From Leisingera caerulea DSM 24564 (GTDB taxonomy: Bacteria > Pseudomonadota > Alphaproteobacteria > Rhodobacterales > Rhodobacteraceae): a stretch of DNA of 64,000 bases. Of this stretch, positions 50,820-59,607 are shown piece after piece. The notes under the pieces were generated by a model that had not been told where the DNA came from, did no database searches, and saw only the letters and a program-made list of their open reading frames with translations. The stretch lies in NCBI RefSeq assembly GCF_000473325.1, contig NZ_AXBI01000001.1, positions 36,356-100,355 on the forward strand. Direction: 5' to 3'. Both the position numbers and the translations under genes were made by a program. Position 1 is the stretch's first letter. Each line of letters opens with the position of its first letter.

Positions 50820-51661
50820 TTTCCAGCCTCCCTGTAAGCGAATTTGATGGCGGCAAAGGCTACTGTCAGGAGTGTGGCGATCATCGTTAGAGCCACTACC
50901 GCGGCGCGCGGCCATTGCTGCCCGGATTTGGTGATGTCGGTGATCATGATCGAAAGGGTCGGCGGGTTGCCTCCGCCCAGGTAAAGGGGGCTCACAAAGT
51001 CGCCAAAGCTGAGGATGAAGGCGAAGAGACCCGCGATCACCAGACCGGCTTTGGCGGAAGGTATAATCACTTCCAATACTGTCCGCAGGCGGCCGCAACG
51101 CATGTTGTGGGCGGCCTCGACCAGATCACGGTTCACAAAATTCAGGCTGAAGACCTGCAACAGGATTACCAGCGGCAGGCACAGGGTGGCATAACCGGTG
51201 AGGGTGCCAAAGCTGTTGTTGAGCATCGGATACGGGCCGAGGCCAAAGTAACCCAGGAAGGCATTAAGGATGCCCGCGTCGGACAGGAAAACCTGCAGCG
51301 AATAGACCCGGACCAGATAGCTGGTGAAGAAAGGGATGATCAGGACGAAGATCATCCAGCGTTTCGCATTTTCGCCCAGTTTGAACGAGATCGCATAAGA
51401 CGCCGGGAAAGCCGTCAAGCTGATCAGCACCGCACTGGCAGAAGCCAGCAGCAGGGTCCTAAAGTAGGCATCCCAGAACACGCTGCGGGAATAGATCTTG
51501 ACCCAGTTCACAGTGTCAAAATCGGGCTGCATTTGAAAATTCCGCACCGTCCAGAAACTGAGCGCCACCAGAAACGCCAGGGGAAACAAAAAGAAGGCCA
51601 GCTGCCAGATAAGTAGAGGCAGCGAGAACGTCAGTGAAAACAGATTCGGCCGTGTATTCAT
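50816..51661 (-). CDS. ABC transporter permease, PotB-like (281 aa)
   Basis: Partner permease of the PotB/PotH branch, with a helix near residues 15-37 (PLLIWQLAFFLFPLAFLVALSF) and the EAA loop DLVEAAHNMRCGRLRTVLEVIIP. Four-base overlap with the PotC-like gene. 82 bases separate it from the binding protein gene, where a hairpin or weak stop could lower downstream expression, but I see no clear terminator. Confidence 0.92.
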   Translation of the reverse strand: MNTRPNLFSLTFSLPLLIWQLAFFLFPLAFLVALSFWTVRNFQMQPDFDTVNWVKIYSRSVFWDAYFRTLLLASASAVLISLTAFPASYAISFKLGENAKRWMIFVLIIPFFTSYLVRVYSLQVFLSDAGILNAFLGYFGLGPYPMLNNSFGTLTGYATLCLPLVILLQVFSLNFVNRDLVEAAHNMRCGRLRTVLEVIIPSAKAGLVIAGLFAFILSFGDFVSPLYLGGGNPPTLSIMITDITKSGQQWPRAAVVALTMIATLLTVAFAAIKFAYREAGK

Positions 51662-51743
51662 TGGTCTTTCAGCGCCGGGAGGCAGCTGACCTTCAGTTGG
51701 GCACCGGTAGCCGGGGGAGGAGACAGCTCCGGTGCTGGTGGGG

Positions 51744-52862
51744 TTAGGCGCCTTTGTAATCGGACCAGAAGTCGTTCCAGTCCTCGAGGCTTTGCTGCAC
51801 TGGCAGCTGGCGGTACTTGATGCGGTCTTCGCGGATCAGGTCCATGGCGTTGTGCTGGCCCAGCACCATGTTCTGCCTCTTGGCTTCGGCCGGGTTCGCC
51901 TCATTCAGCACGACCCAGCCCTTCTTGTTGGGGATCAGCGCCGGGTAGGCCGCCATATCCGCCGATTTCGCCTGGCCTTCCGGCGAGGTGATGTACTGAA
52001 TCCACTTGCGCGCCATCTCCTGGTTGCGGGAGCCCTTGCCGATCGAGAAGCTCTCGGTCCACTGCAGGCCGCCTTCCTCCGGAATGGCGGTGCGCACATT
52101 GGCGCCGTTTTTTTCGAGCACGCCGGTGATCCAGTCGCCAATGCCCGCAAATGCGGTCATCTGACCGTTCTTTAGCGACGAGAAAGTACCGCCATAGTCA
52201 AAGAATCCGCCCACCTGGCCGCGCAGCGCCATGGTGCTGTCCTGCACCTGCTGCCAAGCCTTGTCACTCAGGTCGAAGGGATTGGGATTGCCGTTCAGCA
52301 AGCTGATCTGCCCCAAGTTTGGAAGGTGCCAGTCGAAGTGGCCCAGTTTGCCGGTCAGGCGGCTGTCGCCGAAGACGTTGTAGCTGGCCGCATCGCTCTC
52401 GCTCAGCACATCGGCGTTATAGGATATGCCGAGGAAGCCAAACCGGGTGATCACCGAGTAGAGCTTGCCGTCCTTCCAGTGACCCGGGAATTGCTGGAAC
52501 TCCGGGAAGAAGTCATCAAAGGCATAGTCGATTGGGTCCAGTTCCTCAATGTATCCGGCCGCGTTCAACTGCTGAACATATTCGGCGTCGGACAGGATGA
52601 CGTCATAGGTGCCCGGCGGCGACTGGGCGATCAGGCCCAGCATGTTGTCGCCTCCGGTGTAGTATTTCGGGGTGAACTTTACATTGTGCAGCTCTTCAAA
52701 TTCGCCAACGACATCAGGCTCTGCATGGCCATACCACGCCAGCATCGACAGATTCACGGTTTCGGCCGCGGCCCGGATAGACAGAAACGGGGTTGCGAGG
52801 GCCGCGCCTGCGGCCGACTTCAGCAGCGCCCGCCGGGTGGGATGGGTAAGTTTGGCAGTCAT
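51744..52862 (-). CDS. ABC transporter substrate-binding protein, PotD-like (372 aa)
   Basis: Periplasmic binding protein of the spermidine/putrescine family. The N-terminus has a twin-arginine-like signal (THPTRRALLKSAAGAALATP, cut likely after RAAA), so export may be folded by Tat. Body motifs: AWYGHAEPDVVGEFEELHNV, YDVILSDAEYVQQLNAAGYIEELD, and a C-terminal RKWIQYITSPEGQAKSA. AAGGAGACTGAC precedes the start. Its ligand is probably set by the neighbouring creatininase; direct proof is lacking. Confidence 0.92.
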   Translation of the reverse strand: MTAKLTHPTRRALLKSAAGAALATPFLSIRAAAETVNLSMLAWYGHAEPDVVGEFEELHNVKFTPKYYTGGDNMLGLIAQSPPGTYDVILSDAEYVQQLNAAGYIEELDPIDYAFDDFFPEFQQFPGHWKDGKLYSVITRFGFLGISYNADVLSESDAASYNVFGDSRLTGKLGHFDWHLPNLGQISLLNGNPNPFDLSDKAWQQVQDSTMALRGQVGGFFDYGGTFSSLKNGQMTAFAGIGDWITGVLEKNGANVRTAIPEEGGLQWTESFSIGKGSRNQEMARKWIQYITSPEGQAKSADMAAYPALIPNKKGWVVLNEANPAEAKRQNMVLGQHNAMDLIREDRIKYRQLPVQQSLEDWNDFWSDYKGA

Positions 52863-52881
52863 GTCAGTCTCCTTGCTGGTT

Positions 52882-53697
52882 TTATTGCGCAGCTGTAGCC
52901 GCCGCGCTTGCCGGAGAGCGTTCTCCGAATTCTTTCCGCAGCGCTTTGACGATCCCTGCGGTGCAGACATTGAGAAGCAGCTCGCCCTTTTCCGCCGAGG
53001 CATCCTTGGGGGAGGACAGGGTGCCGGTGGAGGGTGTCCAGTCCTCGTGCGGGGGGTAGACGTCATAGGGCGGAAATTCGGCCGGCGGGTGGTCGATTGC
53101 GTCCTGCAGCCACACCAAATCCGGGTAAAGCTTGAGCATCAGCGAAGTTTCCAACACACCGCCGTGTTCGATGTCCCAACCCAGGAAGCCGTCGGGGTAG
53201 AGCTTGGCGATTGAGTCATCGCCGACAAAATCCCAGTAGGACAGCACCACAATTTTCATATCGGTGATGCCGTCCCAGCGCAGTTCCCGCAGGGCCAGAT
53301 CGATGCCCTCAACGATGAACCAGGAGTTTTCAAAATGGCCGTTCACCAGGCAGATCTGGCGGTTGCCGTGGCGGGCGAATTCCTTGATCACGTCTTTCAG
53401 TGCGTTGACCAGACTGCTGCCATCCAGACTAGTAGTGCCGGGAAAGAAGTTCCCGCCTCCGGATTTCTGGTGTGATTTGTAACCATAGGTAAAGGGCGGG
53501 GCGACAAGGCTGCCGGTTTCTGACGCAGCCCTGCGGGCAAACTCGGTCGGCAGCAGTACGTCTACATGCATTGGCATGTGATGCCCGTGCTGTTCCATCG
53601 ATCCGATCGGGATCAGAATGGGGGTGCTGCCACCTGTGACGCGCGATTTATACTCCGGCCAAGGCAGCTCGGCGGCAAAAACTGAAGCGTTCTTCAT
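52882..53697 (-). CDS. Creatininase (creatinine amidohydrolase) family protein (271 aa)
   Basis: Metal-dependent amidohydrolase converting creatinine to creatine. The binuclear metal site residues are seen as Glu35 and His37 in GSMEQHGHHMPMHVDV, Asp46 in the same stretch, and NGHFENSW and Glu in DIEHGGVLETSLML further on. These match Pseudomonas creatininase in order and spacing. Other family members act on different cyclic amides, so the neighbouring creatinase gene is important for the call. Start at 53697 lacks a strong ribosome site; a TTG twelve bases earlier is possible. First gene of the ABC operon. Confidence 0.85.
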   Translation of the reverse strand: MKNASVFAAELPWPEYKSRVTGGSTPILIPIGSMEQHGHHMPMHVDVLLPTEFARRAASETGSLVAPPFTYGYKSHQKSGGGNFFPGTTSLDGSSLVNALKDVIKEFARHGNRQICLVNGHFENSWFIVEGIDLALRELRWDGITDMKIVVLSYWDFVGDDSIAKLYPDGFLGWDIEHGGVLETSLMLKLYPDLVWLQDAIDHPPAEFPPYDVYPPHEDWTPSTGTLSSPKDASAEKGELLLNVCTAGIVKALRKEFGERSPASAAATAAQ

Positions 53698-53761
53698 GGG
53701 GAGGCTCAATCCGGGAAGTTAAGGTTGGCTTTACTTTGACTCCAGATGCGCCATGTGGGAA

Positions 53762-53776
53762 ATTGATAGTGGCAAT
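53762..53776. promoter_or_regulatory. LysR-type box between creatininase and LysR genes
   Basis: ATTG, seven bases, CAAT gives the T-N11-A inverted repeat of LysR sites and lies in the 98-base divergent promoter, 20 bases before the LysR start. Confidence 0.5.
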
Positions 53777-53795
53777 GATAGAATAAGATTTGTAA

Positions 53796-54692
53796 ATGTC
53801 TCGAAAGTTCACGAACCTGCAAACTGACTTGCTGCGCACCTTTGTGACGGCAGTCGATCTAGGGAATTATACTGAAACCGGACAAACTCTTGGCCGGACC
53901 CAGCCGGCGATTTCCTTGCAAATTCGCCGCCTGGAAGAGCTCAGCGGCTGCAAACTGATCGTGCATCAGGGCAAGGAGCTGACGCTTACGGAAGATGGCC
54001 ATGCTCTGATCGGGTTTGCCCGTGAAATACTGCGGCTGAACGACAGCGCTGTGGCTCGGCTGTCGCGTTCCAGCATTCAGGGCGTGCTGCGGGTCGGCCT
54101 GCCGATCGACTATGCAATCGGTTTCTTTCAGGAGATCATTTCGGACTTTGTTTCTGAAAACCCGGCCGTCACGCTGGACATTCGCTGCAATTGGAGCCGC
54201 GATCTTTTGAGTAAGCTGCATGCGGACGAGTTGGATATGACAATTGCCATTACCGACTCCATGCCGGCGCCATATGTCTCGCACTACTGGTCTGAACGTC
54301 CCAAATGGGTTTGCGCAAAGGGGTTTCATTTCAATCCGGATGAGCCGTTGCCGCTGGTTCTGCACCCGGAGGGATGCGTTTACAGGGGCCGGGTGATCGA
54401 AGCGCTGAATGGTGAAGGGCGCAAATGGCGGATCGCTTTTGAGAGCCCCGGCATCTCGGCACTGCAGAACGCGGTGGCCAGCGGCTGGGGCATTTCTGCC
54501 CTTACAACTAAGACCCTGCTCCCGGGCATGCGTATCCTGACACCGGACATCGGATTTCCGCAGCTGGCGCGAATACATGTCGGGTTGTTCTACAAACATG
54601 TGCGCCAGAGTGAGGCTGCACTGAAATTGATCGAACAGATAGCAGGAGGCGTTGGGGGCTTCCGTAAGACTCTGAAGCCGACGTCCGGGTAG
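53796..54692 (+). CDS. LysR family regulator of the creatinine locus (298 aa)
   Basis: Helix-turn-helix at residues about 10-68 (LLRTFVTAVDLGNYTETGQTLGRTQPAISLQIRRLEEL) and a LysR substrate domain (GVLRVGLPIDYAIGFFQEIISDFV). Divergent from the creatininase-ABC operon and followed, after 100 bases, by creatinase. Position makes it the probable activator of both. The effector may be creatinine or creatine. Ordinary length and no anomalies. Confidence 0.92.
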   Translation: MSRKFTNLQTDLLRTFVTAVDLGNYTETGQTLGRTQPAISLQIRRLEELSGCKLIVHQGKELTLTEDGHALIGFAREILRLNDSAVARLSRSSIQGVLRVGLPIDYAIGFFQEIISDFVSENPAVTLDIRCNWSRDLLSKLHADELDMTIAITDSMPAPYVSHYWSERPKWVCAKGFHFNPDEPLPLVLHPEGCVYRGRVIEALNGEGRKWRIAFESPGISALQNAVASGWGISALTTKTLLPGMRILTPDIGFPQLARIHVGLFYKHVRQSEAALKLIEQIAGGVGGFRKTLKPTSG

Positions 54693-54792
54693 GATGAATT
54701 TGGGATATTTATAGTAGGATCATATCTATTAATTTTTTGAGATCTTTTTTCGGTGTTACCGACTGGGACACGCTCCGAAGAAAGGATCAAAC

Positions 54793-56013
54793 ATGTCTGA
54801 AGATATGCTCCACGTCATGGAATGGCACAATGGCGAGAAGGATTTTTCGCCATTCTCTGACCAGGAAATGAAACGCCGCCAGGACGAGCTGCGCGGCTGG
54901 ATGGCAAAACAAAATGTCGATGCGGCGCTGTTCACTTCCTACCACTGCATCAACTATTATTCTGGCTGGCTGTACTGCTACTTCGGGCGCAAGTACGGTA
55001 TGGTAATCGACCAGAAAAATGCGACCACGATTTCCGCGGGCATTGATGGCGGTCAGCCTTGGCGCCGCAGCTTCGGAAACAACATCACCTATACCGACTG
55101 GCGCCGCGACAATTTCTATCGGGCTGTGCAGGAGCTTACCAAGGGTGCTAAGCGTGTCGGTATCGAGTTCGACCACGTGTCGCTGGACTATCGCCAAGCG
55201 CTGCAGGATGCGCTGCCGGATGTGGAATTCGTCGATGTGTCTGGCCCCTCCATGTGGATGCGGACGATCAAATCCAATGAGGAGCTGAAACTGATCCGCG
55301 AAGGCGCGCGGATTTGTGATGTGGGCGGCGCAGCGGTGGCCAATGCGGTGAAGGCAGGTGTGGCCGAGCATGAAGTGGCAATTGCAGGAACCAATGCGAT
55401 GATCCGTGAGATTGCAGCTTCGTTCCCCTTTGTTGAACTGATGGACACCTGGACCTGGTTCCAGTCCGGCATCAACACCGACGGCGCCCACAACCCCGTC
55501 ACCAACCGAATTGTGCAGTCCGGCGATATCCTCAGCCTCAACACCTTTCCGATGATCTTTGGCTACTACACTGCGCTGGAGCGGACCTTGTTCTGCGACC
55601 ATGTGGACGACGCCAGCCTGGACATCTGGAAAAAGAACGTCGCCGTGCATGAGCGCGGGCTGGAGCTGATCAAGCCCGGTGCAAAGTGCAAGGATATCGC
55701 GTTGGAGCTAAATGAGATGTACCGGGAGTGGGATCTGCTGAAGTACCGCTCATTCGGTTACGGTCACAGCTTTGGGGTGCTAAGCCACTATTACGGCCGC
55801 GAGGCCGGGGTCGAGCTGCGCGAGGATATCGATACCGAGCTGAAGCCCGGCATGGTGGTGTCGATGGAGCCAATGGTCATGCTGCCAGAAGGCACGCCGG
55901 GCGCAGGCGGCTATCGCGAGCATGACATTCTGATCGTAGGCGAAGACGGTGCCGAGAATATAACCGGATTCCCCTACGGCCCGGAGCACAACATTGTCGG
56001 CGGTAAGGCCTAA
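54793..56013 (+). CDS. Creatinase (creatine amidinohydrolase), 406 aa
   Basis: Hydrolyses creatine to sarcosine and urea. It follows Pseudomonas creatinase from end to end, with YHCINYYSGWLYCYFGR (substrate arginine), IDGGQPWRRSFG, the strictly kept WFQSGINTDGAHNPV with catalytic His233, YYTALERTLF and MVVSMEPMVMLPEG with the two substrate glutamates. The fold is M24 pita-bread, without metal. AAAGGA stands upstream. Identity of function is as firm as sequence alone allows. The sarcosine product would need sarcosine oxidase or dehydrogenase from elsewhere. Confidence 0.94.
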   Translation: MSEDMLHVMEWHNGEKDFSPFSDQEMKRRQDELRGWMAKQNVDAALFTSYHCINYYSGWLYCYFGRKYGMVIDQKNATTISAGIDGGQPWRRSFGNNITYTDWRRDNFYRAVQELTKGAKRVGIEFDHVSLDYRQALQDALPDVEFVDVSGPSMWMRTIKSNEELKLIREGARICDVGGAAVANAVKAGVAEHEVAIAGTNAMIREIAASFPFVELMDTWTWFQSGINTDGAHNPVTNRIVQSGDILSLNTFPMIFGYYTALERTLFCDHVDDASLDIWKKNVAVHERGLELIKPGAKCKDIALELNEMYREWDLLKYRSFGYGHSFGVLSHYYGREAGVELREDIDTELKPGMVVSMEPMVMLPEGTPGAGGYREHDILIVGEDGAENITGFPYGPEHNIVGGKA

Positions 56014-56014
56014 G

Positions 56015-56173
56015 ATGCAGGGGAAGACCGGAATACTGCTGCAGGGGCTGACCTGTTTAGTTGTCCTGGCTGGGTCCATTAGCCTGCTTTCGCTGGCCCC
56101 GGATCCGCAGCGGACCAGCGAAAGCGCCGCCAAATGGGTCTATTTGCGTCTGGCCTTCCCCGTCCCGCAATAA
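56015..56173 (+). CDS. Predicted small single-span membrane protein (52 aa)
   Basis: Starts one base after the creatinase stop. MQGKTGILLQGLTCLVVLAG begins a protein with one hydrophobic helix at residues about 7-27, followed by a charged stretch and a short tail ending FPVPQ. The layout resembles small membrane subunits or transporter-associated peptides. No ribosome site other than sequence inside the creatinase end; coupling by termination-reinitiation is likely if it is made. Could be a chance frame. Confidence 0.4.
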   Translation: MQGKTGILLQGLTCLVVLAGSISLLSLAPDPQRTSESAAKWVYLRLAFPVPQ

Positions 56174-56265
56174 CAACACACCGCGCCCGCGTGTGCGGTG
56201 CTTGAAAATGCCTGAATATCAAAACCCGGACAGAAGCTTGCTTTCTAATGTCCTGGAGACCGCCC

Positions 56266-57288
56266 ATGCAAGACAACCGCTTCCTTCCGAAAGGCGCTGC
56301 CACTGTACGCTTCGACAGCGACGCGCCACCGAAGAAATTCCATTTTCTTCTGCTGCCCAAAACTACGATGCTGGCCTTCAGCGCCGCAATCGAACCGCTG
56401 CGGATTGCCAATCAGCTAACGCAGAAGGCGCTTTTTGAATGGCATGCGCTCAGCCCGGATGGCCTTCCGGTAACCTGCTCGAACGGCATTCCGATACAGG
56501 TTGATTCCGGGCTGGTCGACCTGGACCGCAACGCTTCGCTCTTTGTCTGTGCAGGGACGGAGCCAGCGCAATCCTATGACAGCCGGGTTGTCAGCTGGAT
56601 CAGTCGCCAGAAAGCGCATGGTGCAAGCGTTGGAAGCATCTGCACCGGCGCCTTTGCTTTGGCGGCAACAGGTGTTCTGACCGGGCGGCGGTTTACTCTG
56701 CATTGGGAAAATGCCCCGGGTTTTGTCGAGCTGTTTCCTTGTCTCAAGCCGTCCGGCAACTTCTATGAATCCGACCGCGGGCTTTACACCTGTGGTGGTG
56801 GCCATGCCGCAACAGACATGATGCTTGAAATCATTGAGGCCCACTGCGGGGCCCACCTTGCTTCCTGCGTTGCCGACATGTGCCTGCACAAACGCCCGGG
56901 AGCAGGCATGTCGCGGCAGATTTCGCCGGTGTCATCAATGCTTGGCTGCCGCAATCAGAATCTGATCCGGGCCGTGCGCTTGATGCAGGCGAACCTGGAA
57001 GAGCCGCTGGACATGGATAGAATTGCCAGTGCGCTGGCTGTCTCTCGCCGCCAACTGGAGCGCCTGTTCCAGAAATATGTCGGGCAGTCTCCCTGGCAGT
57101 TCTACTTCGGCCTGCGGCTGGAGCGGGCCTTTTCCTTGCTGAACGAAACCGACCTAAGCGTGCGCGAGGTCGCCATGGCCTCAGGCTTTGAAAATGCCTC
57201 GTACTTCTCCAGGCAATTCAAGCGTAAGTTTGACCGTTCACCGCACAGTTTCCGCAAATCCTGGTCGCTTAGCAGCTGCGCGCCATAA
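56266..57288 (+). CDS. GlxA-type AraC family regulator (340 aa)
   Basis: N-terminal DJ-1/PfpI-like domain (FHFLLLPKTTMLAFSAAIEPLRIANQ, then VGSICTGAFALAATGVLTGRRFTLHWE) and two C-terminal AraC helix-turn-helices (LDMDRIASALAVSRRQLERLFQKYVGQSP, then SVREVAMASGFENASYFSRQFKRKF). This is the architecture of GbdR and SouR, which sense glycine betaine, dimethylglycine or sarcosine in Pseudomonas. A sarcosine or betaine effector is therefore reasonable here, linking creatinase output with the next carrier gene. ATG at 56266 has GGAG eight bases before it; an ATG at 56248 does not. Confidence 0.9.
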   Translation: MQDNRFLPKGAATVRFDSDAPPKKFHFLLLPKTTMLAFSAAIEPLRIANQLTQKALFEWHALSPDGLPVTCSNGIPIQVDSGLVDLDRNASLFVCAGTEPAQSYDSRVVSWISRQKAHGASVGSICTGAFALAATGVLTGRRFTLHWENAPGFVELFPCLKPSGNFYESDRGLYTCGGGHAATDMMLEIIEAHCGAHLASCVADMCLHKRPGAGMSRQISPVSSMLGCRNQNLIRAVRLMQANLEEPLDMDRIASALAVSRRQLERLFQKYVGQSPWQFYFGLRLERAFSLLNETDLSVREVAMASGFENASYFSRQFKRKFDRSPHSFRKSWSLSSCAP

Positions 57289-57445
57289 GCATCCTTAATC
57301 CAGGTATTTGCAGTTCTCATTACCTGCCTCCCCACTGCTCCGCTAAGGTCTCAGGCTGAACACCTATTGCCTGTTGCCGGCCTAGGAGGTCGGGTCATGG
57401 CTGGCCCGCCCAGGTCCAGCTGAAACACAAAAACAGGGAGAAACA

Positions 57446-59017
57446 ATGTCACTCGAACAAGGCTTTGACGGCCACTACCCCTATAATGCCGTCGCCAGAA
57501 CCGGCCTGTTGAAAGGCGTGCATGCTCGGATGAGCATAGCCTCGAAACTCATGGTCATCGCCTTTGTGCTGTTCACGGTAGCCAATGTCGAATTCGCCTC
57601 CGGCGTGTTCGACGGGATCAAGCTGTGGATCACCAGCACCCTTAGCTGGTATTACATCCTGATGATCAGCATCTTCCTGCTGTTTAGCATCTGGCTGGCC
57701 TTCAGCCGCTACGGCCACATCCGGCTGGGCAAGGACAGCGACCGGCCGGAATTCGGCAACTTCTCGTGGTTTGCCATGCTGTTCAGCGCAGGCATGGGCA
57801 ATGGCGTGCTGTTCTGGAGTATCGCCGAGCCGATGTACCACCTGCAGGGCAACCCGTTCATCGAAATGGCAGGAACTGAGGCGAACTCAGCGCTGGCCGC
57901 CAGCACGGCAATGTTGATTACAGCCTTTCATTGGGGCGTCCACGGCTGGGCAGTCTACGTGATTGTTGCTTTGTCTCTGGCCTTTTTTGCCTACCGCAAA
58001 GGGTTGCCGCTTTCGATGCGATCCACCCTTTATCCGCTGATCGGCGATCGGATCTACGGGTTCTGGGGCCATGCCGTTGACCTGCTGGCAATCTTTGGCA
58101 CAATTTTTGGGGTTGCCACCACACTGGGGCTGGGTGTCCAGCAAATGAACACGGGTCTAAACCTGCTTACTGGAATCGCCAATTCGACAACCAATCAGAT
58201 CATTCTGATAGCTGTAGTGACCGGCATTGCTACACTCTCGGCCGTCTCGGGTGTGTCCAAAGGTATCCGCATTATCAGTGAATTGAATATGTGGTTGACC
58301 TTCGCGATCCTTGCCTTCTTCCTTTTTGCGGGTCCCACGGTCTATCTGCTCGGCCAATACGTCAATCTTCTCGGTAACTATGTGCAGAATTTTGTGCCGA
58401 TGGGGATGTGGGTGGATGAAGAAGCGGGGCGCGACTGGCAGGGCTGGTGGACCGTTTTCTATTGGGGCTGGTGGATCGCCTGGTCACCCTTTGTCGGCCT
58501 GTTCATCGCCCGGGTTTCTAGAGGCAGGACCCTGCGCGAGTTTGTGGTTGCCTTGCTGATCGTCCCTCCGCTTGTCACAATGTTCCTTCTGGCCATGTTC
58601 GGTGGCAACGCGGTTAGCATCGAATTGCAAGGTGCTGGCGGCATCATCGAAGCCGTGAATGAAAGCCCAACCCTGGCGCTTTACGCAACGCTTGAGGGCA
58701 TGGAAGTTGGTCTTTGGGGCACTGCCTTTGCTGCAATTGTCACCTTCCTGATTGCCTCATACTTCATCACTTCGTCGGACTCCGGCACCTTGGTGATTTG
58801 TACCATGCTAGCGATGGGCAGCCAGCATCCACCGCATGTGGTCCGAGTCTTCTGGGGCGTTACCGAGGGAGTTGTCGCCAGCGTGCTGCTGGTCGCGGGA
58901 GGTCTTGTTGCTCTGCAAACAGCATCGATCGCCGCTGCTCTGCCGTTCTCCTTTGTGATACTTCTCATGATGATCAGCTTGTACAGAGCGCTGAAGGAGG
59001 AAATGCCTACCAGGTAG
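57446..59017 (+). CDS. BCCT family transporter (523 aa)
   Basis: Second betaine-type carrier of the window. TM8 signature FYWGWWIAWSPFVGLFIARVSRGRTLREF and the TM3 helix WFAMLFSAGMGNGVLFWSIAEP are clear. In TM3 the first carrier has SVSIG and this one GMGNG, nearer the sodium-type G-M-G-I-G pattern. GGGAGAAACA precedes the ATG. It follows the GlxA-type regulator and the creatinase gene, so creatine, sarcosine-type or glycine betaine-type zwitterions are likely substrates. A terminator follows 20 bases after the stop. Confidence 0.92.
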   Translation: MSLEQGFDGHYPYNAVARTGLLKGVHARMSIASKLMVIAFVLFTVANVEFASGVFDGIKLWITSTLSWYYILMISIFLLFSIWLAFSRYGHIRLGKDSDRPEFGNFSWFAMLFSAGMGNGVLFWSIAEPMYHLQGNPFIEMAGTEANSALAASTAMLITAFHWGVHGWAVYVIVALSLAFFAYRKGLPLSMRSTLYPLIGDRIYGFWGHAVDLLAIFGTIFGVATTLGLGVQQMNTGLNLLTGIANSTTNQIILIAVVTGIATLSAVSGVSKGIRIISELNMWLTFAILAFFLFAGPTVYLLGQYVNLLGNYVQNFVPMGMWVDEEAGRDWQGWWTVFYWGWWIAWSPFVGLFIARVSRGRTLREFVVALLIVPPLVTMFLLAMFGGNAVSIELQGAGGIIEAVNESPTLALYATLEGMEVGLWGTAFAAIVTFLIASYFITSSDSGTLVICTMLAMGSQHPPHVVRVFWGVTEGVVASVLLVAGGLVALQTASIAAALPFSFVILLMMISLYRALKEEMPTR

Positions 59018-59037
59018 CGCATCGGGCATAAAGTTTA

Positions 59038-59080
59038 CACGTCACTCCCGAAAAGATGTGGGGTGGCGTGTATTTTTTTA
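59038..59080 (+). terminator. Intrinsic terminator after the BCCT gene
   Basis: ACACGTCACTCCC and GGGGTGGCGTGT form an imperfect 12-pair stem with a ten-base loop, followed by seven T. Confidence 0.82.
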
Positions 59081-59607
59081 ATACCCGTTAGCCTAAATTT
59101 CTAGGGACAGGATTCACAACAAAAGTTGCCAGCTCCGGCCGGACCGGCTCGGCGCAGGTTTGTGTAGCCGGGCTTCCTGGCACCGCTGTGTCGGTAACCG
59201 CCCTAAGGAACCGAATGCTCACCTTTTCCTCCGCTCCCGGTCAGCAAAACTGAACAAACCCTAGTTGATGTCCAGTTTTGATAGGTTGCTGCCCCCTGAA
59301 GTCGGCTTCTCCAAATGGCGCTTTCAGTCTCTGCATGTTTTTGCTCGAGCATCCCAAGATCACAGCACCATTTTAGATGAGTCATATTTGGCGAGTTTCA
59401 CTGCAGCCGCGGACTGGTTAGGCAGCTCCAGCAAAAACCATTTCATACAGCATTCTTCTAGATTGATCTCTTCATGACACTAAGAGCTAAAGGCCAGGCG
59501 CAGGCATAGCAGGCGGAATTCAGATCAGATAGACTGACTTATTTTACATAAGCAGGATTAAGCGTTTTTGTTGTACGCGGGGCGCGCGCTACCCCCAACT
59601 GCGACTC
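59081..59607. other. 527 bases without a recognised gene
   Basis: Lower in GC than the surroundings. Short frames only, with no motifs or ribosome sites. The last part next to 59608 probably contains the left end of the IS30-type element. Confidence 0.45.
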
